Assembly (NCBI GenBank): GCA_964586155.1
Contig: CAZPHC010000002.1
Location: 186,001-250,000, forward strand
Direction of reading: 5' to 3'
Origin: SXNM01 sp964586155
GTDB taxonomy: Bacteria; Myxococcota_A; UBA9042
Length of the DNA stretch: 64,000 bases
Shown here: piece after piece, positions 54,724 through 64,000 of the stretch
How positions within the stretch are numbered: position 1 is the first letter of the stretch
How the letters are laid out: every line of letters begins with the position of its first letter
Program-made: the position numbers and the translations under genes
Notes under the pieces: model-generated
Database searches by the model: none
The model's input: the letters and a program-made list of their open reading frames with translations, nothing else
Told to the model about the DNA's origin: nothing

Positions 54724-57336
54724 ATGGGACACGACAGCGACGGGGCGAGCCCACGGGGCACGGACGAAGGTCGCGCGCCGGATCCCGACGAAGGACCGGA
54801 AGTCGAAGCCGGGGCAGGCGGTCAGGCCCGCGTGCCGGCGCGCTGGATCTGGCTGGCGGTCCTGGTCGGTGTCGCTGCGGCCGCGATCGGCTGGGGACTG
54901 CGGGCGCAAGGCGTCGCGGCGGCACGCGAGGCTGCCCTGCGCGACGCCCACGAGGCGCTCGATCGCGGGACGACCGCGGCCGCGGGTGAGGCGCTGCGCC
55001 GATTCCTCGACGCCGACGGCGACGCGGCGGCCCCCGAGTTCGCCTGGGCCACGGGTCGGGTCAAGGCCGCGCAGCGCGATCTCCCCGCCGCGCGCGCCGC
55101 GTTTGCCCAGGCGGCGGCCGGTGCGGCGTCCTGGCCGCTGGAGCAGCAGCTCTCGTTGGCCCTGCACCGGATCGACGCCGAAGTCGGCGCCGGTGAGCAC
55201 GCCGCCGCGCAGCAGCTCTGCGACGACGCCCTGTCCGCTGGCGCGTCGGTGCTCGACGCGCACCTCGATCGCGATGATCTCGGCCCCAACGCCCTGCCGA
55301 CCGGCGCGTCGCCGCCGACCGTCGAGCCGGCGCTGCCGCTGGAGCTCGAGCTTCTGGTGCGCCGGGTCCGCGCCGGCACGGGGCACGCCGAAGCCCTCGC
55401 CGCCCGGGGCGACCACACCGCCGCCACCGAGGTGCTCGAGGCCACCGAGGCGGCGGTCGCCAACCGGATCTGCACCGGGACCCACCGGCTGGTCTGCCGG
55501 GGCATCCGCGGCCAGCTGCGCGACCGGGTCCTGGCGCCGCTGCGGAGCGCCCGCGTCCGCGTCAGCGTCGCTGCGGTGCTCGAGCTGGCGCGGGCCGGTC
55601 AGATCGACGAGGCCAACGACAGGCTCGCGGAGGCCATCGAGGCCTTGACCGTCGCCAGCCGCGGGCCGCCGCCGACCGTCGAGGATCGTGACGCCCTGCG
55701 CATGGGCACCGACGTCGGCTACGCCTTGCAGGTCGTCGGAGCGGAGCGCGCCGAGGCCGAGCACGACTTCGCGACGGCCGCCAGGCGCTGGTCGGCCGCT
55801 GCGGAGGCCTGGGCCAAGCTGCGAACCTTCGACGTCGCGCCGGCACCGGTTGGCAAGGGCGGCGAGGCCCCCGCGATCGCCGTGCCCGGCGCAGCGGGTC
55901 TGCCCGCGACGGCGACGCCGACGGTGCCGATCCACGAGCTCGGCCTGCGCCGGGCCCAGGCGATCCAGGCCGCGATCGACGCCACCCGATCCAACGTCGA
56001 CGTGCTCGCCGCCGTCGGTGTCGGCGACGCCGAGCGCCGCGACCTGCACGCAGCGATCGCGGCGCATCCGCGCGACGCGAAGGTCTATCTCGACGGCGCC
56101 GTGCGCTGGATCCAACGCAGCCGCCGGCCGGACCGCGACGCCGAGCAGGCCAAGGCCGATCTCGCGCTGGCGCGGCAGCTGGTCGGGGTGGCCCGCGTCG
56201 TCCGGCCGGACGCCGTCGCGGCGCGCTTCTGGGCCGGCGTCGTCGACCTGCTCGACGGCCATCCGGTGCGTGGCGTGGCCGCGATGACCGAGGCTTGGGC
56301 CGCTGGCGGTCTGTCGAGCGTCGAAGCACGCTTGCTCGCCGAATCGCTGGAACGCCTTGGGCAACAGCAGAAGGCGGCGGCGATGTTCGAGCAGGTCTGG
56401 CGCCTGCAGCCGGACGACGTGGCCTCGGCGCGACGGGCGATCGCGATGCTGCTGGAGCTCGGACGGGCCGAGGACGCGGCGAAGCTGCTGCGCGACGTCC
56501 GGGCCGCCGGCGGCGACGTGGTCGGGGTCGCCGAGGCAGAGGCAGCGGTCGCCTTGGTCCAGGGCCAGCCGCAGCGATGGGCCAGCGCGCGGCTGGCGCT
56601 CGACGGCGCTTCGGGCTACACGCCCGGCGACGCGATGGTGCGCGGCCAGCGCATCGCCACCGCGATGAGCGCGCGTTCCCGCACCGCGCTGGCGGCGACG
56701 CTGCGGCCGGGCGAGGTCGTGCTCGAGACGGTGTTCGGCCAGGCCGTGAGCGCCGCGAGCGCGGACGCGGTCGGTACCAAGCGTCTGCAGTGCGCCGTGC
56801 TCGTGTTCACCGATCAGCGCCTGATCCTGCTGCGTTGGGACGCCGAGCGCGATCTCGGCGCGGCCGTTCGCAAGGGCGCGACCCTGCTACGCCAGGGGCT
56901 CGTGCTCGGCGCCGACCTCGGCCTCGAGTCCCTGGGCCTCGATCTCGGCACCTGGGGCCCCGTGATCGAGACGGTGCGCAAGATCGCAGGCGTCCCGAGC
57001 GCAGACGCGGGCGCAGCCAAGGCGCCGCACGACCCGATCCACGACACGGGCGAGCTGATCGTCGCGACGCTGGCGCTGCTCGACACGGTGCAGCAAGACC
57101 TCGCGTTGCAGGGCGCAGAGCCGCGGATCCATGTCGTGGATCCTGGCGCCGTGCTGGCCTGGCGGGTGCGGGCGGTGCAGGGCGAGCGCGACCTGTGGCA
57201 GCTGCGCGTACGGGCACGCGACGGAGCGAGCGCGTTCGCGACCGACGGCGACGCGCTGGTCCTGCATCACGACCGCCCGATGCTGCTGCGGTTGTTGCTC
57301 CGGGCGCGGCTCGGAGCCCCGGCGATCGGGCCCTGA
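54724..57336 (+). CDS. Membrane-anchored TPR-like protein with C-terminal PH-like region
   Basis: 870 residues. A single membrane segment at about 41-62 (WIWLAVLVGVAAAAIGWGL) after an acidic N-terminus, then helical TPR-like repeats (LAARGDHTAATEVLEATEA, LERLGQQQKAAAMFEQVW). The last 190 residues are beta-rich (QCAVLVFTDQRLILLRWD resembles PH-like/bPH strands). Long periplasmic or cytosolic scaffold; orientation uncertain. GGGAGG before the ATG. Confidence 0.65.
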   Translation: MGHDSDGASPRGTDEGRAPDPDEGPEVEAGAGGQARVPARWIWLAVLVGVAAAAIGWGLRAQGVAAAREAALRDAHEALDRGTTAAAGEALRRFLDADGDAAAPEFAWATGRVKAAQRDLPAARAAFAQAAAGAASWPLEQQLSLALHRIDAEVGAGEHAAAQQLCDDALSAGASVLDAHLDRDDLGPNALPTGASPPTVEPALPLELELLVRRVRAGTGHAEALAARGDHTAATEVLEATEAAVANRICTGTHRLVCRGIRGQLRDRVLAPLRSARVRVSVAAVLELARAGQIDEANDRLAEAIEALTVASRGPPPTVEDRDALRMGTDVGYALQVVGAERAEAEHDFATAARRWSAAAEAWAKLRTFDVAPAPVGKGGEAPAIAVPGAAGLPATATPTVPIHELGLRRAQAIQAAIDATRSNVDVLAAVGVGDAERRDLHAAIAAHPRDAKVYLDGAVRWIQRSRRPDRDAEQAKADLALARQLVGVARVVRPDAVAARFWAGVVDLLDGHPVRGVAAMTEAWAAGGLSSVEARLLAESLERLGQQQKAAAMFEQVWRLQPDDVASARRAIAMLLELGRAEDAAKLLRDVRAAGGDVVGVAEAEAAVALVQGQPQRWASARLALDGASGYTPGDAMVRGQRIATAMSARSRTALAATLRPGEVVLETVFGQAVSAASADAVGTKRLQCAVLVFTDQRLILLRWDAERDLGAAVRKGATLLRQGLVLGADLGLESLGLDLGTWGPVIETVRKIAGVPSADAGAAKAPHDPIHDTGELIVATLALLDTVQQDLALQGAEPRIHVVDPGAVLAWRVRAVQGERDLWQLRVRARDGASAFATDGDALVLHHDRPMLLRLLLRARLGAPAIGP

Positions 57337-57405
57337 CCACGACGCGGTCGCGCAAGGCGCACGCTGGCAGGACCCTGTCACGTCGCTGACCTCGGGCCGT
57401 CGGAC

Positions 57406-57434
57406 TTGCCGAGGGCGAACCTGCGCCCTACTTT
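57406..57434 (+). promoter_or_regulatory. Candidate promoter of the rhodanese-MoeB gene
   Basis: TTGCCG (57406-57411), 17-base spacer, TACTTT (57429-57434), 63 bases before the ATG. Confidence 0.5.
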
Positions 57435-57497
57435 GCCGCCTCGCCCCGTTGTGCGGGCCCTTCGACCACGCGATGCGGGTCGCCAGGAGTGTTGTCC

Positions 57498-58667
57498 ATG
57501 CCATCGTTTTCAGACCACCTCGAATCGCTGCGCCGTGAGACCGATGAGGTCACAGCGGCCGACGTCCACGCCCGCATCGACGCCGGCGCCGACCTGATCC
57601 TGGTCGACGTCCGCGAGCGCGACGAATGGGAGAATGGCTTCATCCCGGGCGCCAACCTGCTCGGCCGTGGCCACCTCGAGTCGCGCATCAGCAACGTCGC
57701 GCCCAACGGTGACGAGGAGATCGTGCTCTATTGTGCCAGCGGCAATCGCTCGGTGCTGGCGGCGCGTGGTCTCGAGGAGATGGGCTACACCCGCGTCAGC
57801 TCGATGTCTGGCGGCTTCACCGGCTGGGCGCGCCAGGGCTTCCCGGTGGCGACCCGCGCCTCGCTGACGCAATCGCAGATCGCGCGGTATTCGCGCCACC
57901 TGCTGATGCCCGAGGTCGGCGAGGAGGGCCAGATCAAGCTGCTCGGCGCCAAGGTGCTGTTGATCGGCGCCGGTGGCCTCGGCAGCCCGACGGCGATGTA
58001 CCTCGCGGCGGCCGGCGTCGGCACGCTCGGCATCGTCGACGGCGACTCGGTCGACATGTCGAACCTGCAGCGCCAGCTGCTGCACGCCGAGGATCGCGTC
58101 GGCATGCCGAAGGTCGACTCGGCGGCGATCGCGATCGCCGGCATCAACTCCGAGGTCAAGGTCGTCAAGTACCCGTTCCGCATCGACTCGAGCAACACGC
58201 TCGAGCTGTTCAAGGATTACGACGTCATCATCGACGGTTGCGACAACTTCCCGACGCGCTACCTGGTCAACGACGCCTGCTACATGCTCAACAAGCCGAA
58301 CGTGCACGGCTCGATCTTCCGCTTCGAGGGTCAGGTCACGGTGTTCAAGCCCAACGAGGGCCCGTGCTACCGCTGCCTCTACCCCGAGCCGCCGCCCCCG
58401 GGCATGGCGCCGTCGTGCGCCGAAGCCGGCGTGCTCGGTGTGCTGCCCGGTATCGTCGGCGTCGCCCAGGCGATCGAGGCGATCAAGATCATCCTCGGCA
58501 TCGGCGAGCCGCTGGTCGGCCGCCTGCTGACGTTCGACGCGCTGGCGATGTCGTTCCGCACGCTCAAGACCCGCCGCGATCACGACTGCCCGCTCTGCGG
58601 CACGCATCCGACGGTCACGGGCCTGATCGACTACGAGCAGTTCTGCGCGATCTCCGACATCGGCTAG
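57498..58667 (+). CDS. moeB: Rhodanese-MoeB/ThiF fusion (ubiquitin-like-protein activating)
   Basis: 389 residues. Rhodanese domain 1-117: LVDVRERDEWENGFIPGA and active Cys79 in YCASGNRS. ThiF/MoeB E1-like domain 120-389: nucleotide loop GAGGLGSP (157-164), Asn-Gln-Arg-Gln in SNLQRQLLH, zinc Cys 290/293 and 364/367, and thioester Cys307 in PSCAEAG. It adenylates the C-terminal Gly of a ThiS/MoaD-like sulfur carrier and transfers sulfur to it. In MoeZ/MOCS3 the rhodanese is at the C-terminus; here it leads. AGGAG before the ATG. Confidence 0.9.
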   Translation: MPSFSDHLESLRRETDEVTAADVHARIDAGADLILVDVRERDEWENGFIPGANLLGRGHLESRISNVAPNGDEEIVLYCASGNRSVLAARGLEEMGYTRVSSMSGGFTGWARQGFPVATRASLTQSQIARYSRHLLMPEVGEEGQIKLLGAKVLLIGAGGLGSPTAMYLAAAGVGTLGIVDGDSVDMSNLQRQLLHAEDRVGMPKVDSAAIAIAGINSEVKVVKYPFRIDSSNTLELFKDYDVIIDGCDNFPTRYLVNDACYMLNKPNVHGSIFRFEGQVTVFKPNEGPCYRCLYPEPPPPGMAPSCAEAGVLGVLPGIVGVAQAIEAIKIILGIGEPLVGRLLTFDALAMSFRTLKTRRDHDCPLCGTHPTVTGLIDYEQFCAISDIG

Positions 58668-58708
58668 CGCCTCTCGAGTGGCATCTGCTGCCGCCGCGCC
58701 CGCCCCCG

Positions 58709-58738
58709 TTGCGACCTGCGCCGTCGTTGCGGCACCCT
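58709..58738 (+). promoter_or_regulatory. Weak candidate promoter of ppdK
   Basis: TTGCGA (58709-58714), 18-base spacer, CACCCT (58733-58738), 57 bases before the ATG. Confidence 0.3.
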
Positions 58739-58794
58739 GGCCCTGCGCCGAGCGCGCCGCCTCGATTCGAGGCTGCGCAGGCGCGGAGGGGTCC

Positions 58795-61555
<2,761 letters not shown>

Positions 61556-61566
<11 letters not shown>

Positions 61567-62467
61567 CGCGTCGCTCGTCGCGCCAGTCGCTGCGTCGCCG
61601 GTCGCGTCAGGCCGAGGTCGCATCGCGCGGCCGCGGCGCGCGGCGTTGTGGCTCGCCGTGCTGGGCCTGTCCCTGGTGGCCGCGCTGGCGTCCGCCTCCG
61701 CCCGCGCCCGCGTTCGCTGTCCGAAGGGCACCCGGCCCCAGGTCCAGCGCTCCGGCGGCCGTGCGCGCGTCGAGCAATGCGTGCGCCGCAGCGACGGTGT
61801 CCAGCACGGCCCGTATCTTCGCCTCAAGCGCAACGGCAGCGTCGCCGAGACCGGCCGCTACCAGGAGGGGGAGCGCGACGGCCCGTGGATGCATCGCTTC
61901 TTGCTCTCGAGCGACAGCGGCAGCTACACCGCCGGGGTCAAGCAGGGCAAGTGGATCACCAAGCTCGACACCGGCGAGCGCCACGAGCTGCACTACCTGG
62001 ACGGCAAGCTGCACGGCGAGCTGCGCAAGTTCGACGCCCGCGGCAAGGCGCTCGAGCACGAACGCTACGCCGATGGTGAGCCCGACGGAGCGTGGTCGGG
62101 GCTGTGGAGCGATGGGCGCAAGCGCTACGAGGGCCGCTACGCCGCGGGCAAACGCGTCGGGTTGTGGCGTTGGTGGTACGAGGACGGCAGCGTCGAGCGC
62201 GAGGTCGCCTACGTCGACGGCCTGGAGCAGGGCCCTGCACGCCTGAACTGGCCCGGCGGCGCGCCGTGGGAGCGCGGCAGCTACGATCACGGCGAGCGCG
62301 ACGGCCTCTGGATCGGCAGCCTCGACGACGGCAGCGAGCTGTATCGCGGGCAGTGGCGCAAGGGCGAGCAGATCGGCAGCTGGGTCTGGCCCGCAGACGG
62401 CGACGCCGCGGCCGGGGGGCGAACCCCCACGACCGCGGCGCCGCAGCGAACCCAGGGCGGGAACTAG
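61556..62467 (+). CDS. MORN-like repeat protein, exported
   Basis: 303 residues. Basic N-terminus and hydrophobic segment (about 30-48) like a signal or anchor, then about eight MORN-variant repeats of the G-x-W and G-Y-x-x-G-x-x-x-G kind (GRYQEGERDGPW, GRYAAGKRVGLWRWWYEDGS, GSYDHGERDGLWIG). Such repeats form beta-hairpin sheets for protein or lipid contact. No catalytic motif. It overlaps ppdK by 11 bases without a clear RBS, so coupling is likely; convergent with the GSII gene with shared CTAG. Confidence 0.75.
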
Positions 62468-63489
62468 TTGCCGCTGTCGATGCCGAGCGCGCGCTCGTTC
62501 TCGCAGACGCCCTCGAGGATCAGCCGGGTGACCTCGTAGGGATCGATGTTGGCGCAGGGGCGGCGATCCTCGATGTAGCCCTTGCCGTCGCGCGCGACCT
62601 GCCACGGGATGCGGATCGACGAGCCACGGTCGCTGACGCCGTACTTGAACTCCTTGTACGAGCAGGTCTCGTGCAGGCCCGTCAGGCGCTCCTCGATGCC
62701 GGCGCCGTAGTGCGCGATGTGCAGGTCGTGGCGCGGGCGCAGGGCCTCGGCCGCGGCGGTGCAGGCGTCGATGCTGGCGCGCATCTTGCGGGTCGAGAAG
62801 TTCGTGTGCGCGCCGGCGCCGTTCCAGTCGCCCTTGACCGGCTTGGGCGCGAGCGTCGCGCTGACGCCGTAGTCCTCCGCGACGCGGTACAGCAGCCAAC
62901 GCGCGATCCACAGCTCGTCGCTGACCTCCAGCGCCGAGATCGGGCCGATCTGGAACTCCCACTGCGCCGGCATGACCTCGGCGTTGATGCCGCAGATGCG
63001 CAGGCCGGCCTCGATGCAGGCGTCCATGTGCGTCTCGACGATCGCGCGGCCGTAGACCTCATCGGCGCCGACGCCGCAGTAGTAGCCGAACTGCGGCGCG
63101 GGGAAGCCGTTGTCCGGCCAGCCGAGCGGGCGGATGCCCTCGAAGAAGGTGTACTCCTGCTCGATGCCGTAGATCATGCCGTGGCCGGCGTACTTGGCCG
63201 CCGAGGCCGCGAGCTTGGCGCGGGTGTTGCTCGAGTGCGGCGTGCCGTCGATGTTCAGCACCTCGCACAGCACCAGGACGTTGTCGCCGCCGCGGATCGG
63301 GTCCGGGCAGGTGAACACGGGGTTGAGTACGCAGTCGGACGCGTGGCCCACGGCCTGGCCCGTGCTCGAGCCATCGAAGCCCCACTCGGGCGGCGCCTCG
63401 CCAGCGGCGAGCACGCGGGTCTTGCAGCGCAGCTTCGGGGTCGGCTTCGCGCCGTCGATCCAAATGTATTCGGCCTTGTAGACGCTCAT
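62464..63489 (-). CDS. glnII: Glutamine synthetase, type II (eukaryote-like)
   Basis: 341 residues, much shorter than the ~470 of GSI. The sequence is of GSII type: AEYIWIDGAKPTPKLRCKTR, WGFDGSSTGQA, GIEQEYTFFEG, NAEVMPAQWEFQIGP, DWNGAGAHTNFST and SSIRIPWQVA. It makes glutamine from glutamate, ammonia and ATP. GSII lacks the GSI adenylylation site, so control should be transcriptional, matching the direct repeat upstream. GAGAGAGG precedes the ATG. Confidence 0.95.
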   Translation of the reverse strand: MSVYKAEYIWIDGAKPTPKLRCKTRVLAAGEAPPEWGFDGSSTGQAVGHASDCVLNPVFTCPDPIRGGDNVLVLCEVLNIDGTPHSSNTRAKLAASAAKYAGHGMIYGIEQEYTFFEGIRPLGWPDNGFPAPQFGYYCGVGADEVYGRAIVETHMDACIEAGLRICGINAEVMPAQWEFQIGPISALEVSDELWIARWLLYRVAEDYGVSATLAPKPVKGDWNGAGAHTNFSTRKMRASIDACTAAAEALRPRHDLHIAHYGAGIEERLTGLHETCSYKEFKYGVSDRGSSIRIPWQVARDGKGYIEDRRPCANIDPYEVTRLILEGVCENERALGIDSGN

Positions 63490-63582
63490 CCATGCCTCTC
63501 TCGCGGACGGAGATGGCGGAATCGCCAGCTCAAGACGCCGCGGTCGCGCCGCGCGCTCCGAGCGCGGGCGGACGAAGCGCGC

Positions 63583-63614
63583 ACTCTACGAGAGGATTGT
63601 TTCGAGATTGTTTC
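63583..63614 (-). promoter_or_regulatory. Candidate regulated promoter of the GSII gene
   Basis: Minus strand: TAGAGT (63588-63583) as -10, 94 bases upstream of the start. In place of a good -35 there are two direct repeats GAAACAATC (63614-63606 and 63603-63595), 11 bases apart, which overlap it. The layout suggests an activator. Confidence 0.4.
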
Positions 63615-63658
63615 CGGGTCGTGAAATTGTGGTGTCTGCCGCGCACGCGGCGCGCACG

Positions 63659-64000
63659 TCAGGCCAGCGCCAGGGTCCAACCCTCGGACGGCGCCGTCCC
63701 GGCGTGCAGGCGCACCGCGACCAGGGCGCGTACGCCGAGGCCGTCGGCGACCCCCGCGCGGCGCCGTGTCGCCTCCGAGGCTGCCGCCGCGCCGACGTCG
63801 CCGCCCATGGGGACCTGGGCCCGCGCCTCTTCGGTCGCCAGGCGTGCGGCACGCTCCGCCATGTCCCGCACCTCGATCGCGACGTCGACCGCCGTCGGCT
63901 GCGCCCCGACCGTCAGCAAGAGATCGACGCAGCGCGCGCGGGCCGACGCGATCGCGAGCGGGATCGTGGGGCAGGGCGCGGCCAATGCCTGCGCCAGCGG
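63659..64000 (-). CDS. 3' end of a gene, possibly cyclodeaminase/cyclohydrolase-like
   Basis: The frame is open to the window edge; a TTG at 63985 is not a credible start. The visible part, from the ALAAPCPTIPLAI segment to the stop, shows a helical pattern with IPLAIASARARCVDLLL and GDVGAAAASEATRRRAGVADGLGVRALVAVRLH. It is faintly like the C-terminal half of the FTCD-C/methenyl-THF cyclohydrolase family (VPL near the start, SDVGVAA later, then NVRINL). This is a guess; only the upstream sequence can settle it. Confidence 0.45.
   Translation of the reverse strand, partial: PLAQALAAPCPTIPLAIASARARCVDLLLTVGAQPTAVDVAIEVRDMAERAARLATEEARAQVPMGGDVGAAAASEATRRRAGVADGLGVRALVAVRLHAGTAPSEGWTLALA

Overview
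This is a very G+C-rich (roughly 70% by eye), gene-dense stretch with no mobile element, CRISPR array or rRNA, and no gap over 300 bases lacks a gene. Its traits point to a myxobacterium-like or other deltaproteobacterial lineage (inference): several lipoproteins with Asp/Thr-rich linkers and Cys-rich CDDGDPCT-type modules, a eukaryote-type glutamine synthetase (GSII), GGDEF and HD-GYP signalling proteins, DUF4407, and many GTG starts with 4-base ATGA/GTGA overlaps. Promoter candidates have recurrent TTGNNN / (T/C)ACNNT-like boxes 16-18 bases apart.

Layout. 1-7.7 kb: a truncated PQQ-type sugar dehydrogenase/diheme lipoprotein, a gamma-carbonic-anhydrase-like protein, a lipoprotein hydrolase, a Cys-rich lipoprotein, and a pseudouridine-synthase-like/RlmI-like fusion. 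7.9-10 kb: tRNA-Arg(CCG) and an asparagine synthetase. 10-16.3 kb: a tightly packed cluster made of an OmpA-domain membrane protein, a small protein, a DUF4407 protein, a membrane protein, a GreA-like protein and an HHxxxDG acyltransferase. 16.3-23.6 kb (minus): a TPR-like lipoprotein, an efflux-type adaptor lipoprotein, a receiver-GGDEF protein, an Hpt protein and a hybrid kinase whose catalytic residues look lost. 23.8-25.7 kb: another Cys-rich lipoprotein.

25.8-33.4 kb is a complete histidine operon in six overlapping genes: hisG, hisC fused to a HAD phosphatase, hisB, hisH, hisF, and one 862-residue protein joining HisA, HisI, HisE and HisD. Between them they supply every step from PRPP/ATP to histidine, including the phosphatase if the HAD domain does that job.

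33.4-45.6 kb: an HD-GYP regulator, a Ppx/GppA relative, a GIY-YIG-like protein, an Rsm22-like methyltransferase, a PPC-decarboxylase-like flavoprotein, clpS-clpA, hrpB and a zincin-like protein. 45.6-57.3 kb: a giant lipoprotein with 26 Cys-rich modules, a GCS2-type ligase with CBS domains, a tandem-FKBP lipoprotein, a medium-chain dehydrogenase and a membrane TPR-like protein. 57.5-64 kb: a rhodanese-MoeB/ThiF fusion, pyruvate phosphate dikinase, a MORN-like protein, GSII, and the 3' end of a gene that runs off the window.

The strongest leads are the tetrafunctional His protein with the HisC-HAD fusion, the pseudo-kinase phosphorelay, the DUF4407 cluster, and three convergent gene pairs whose two TAG stops share one CTAG.
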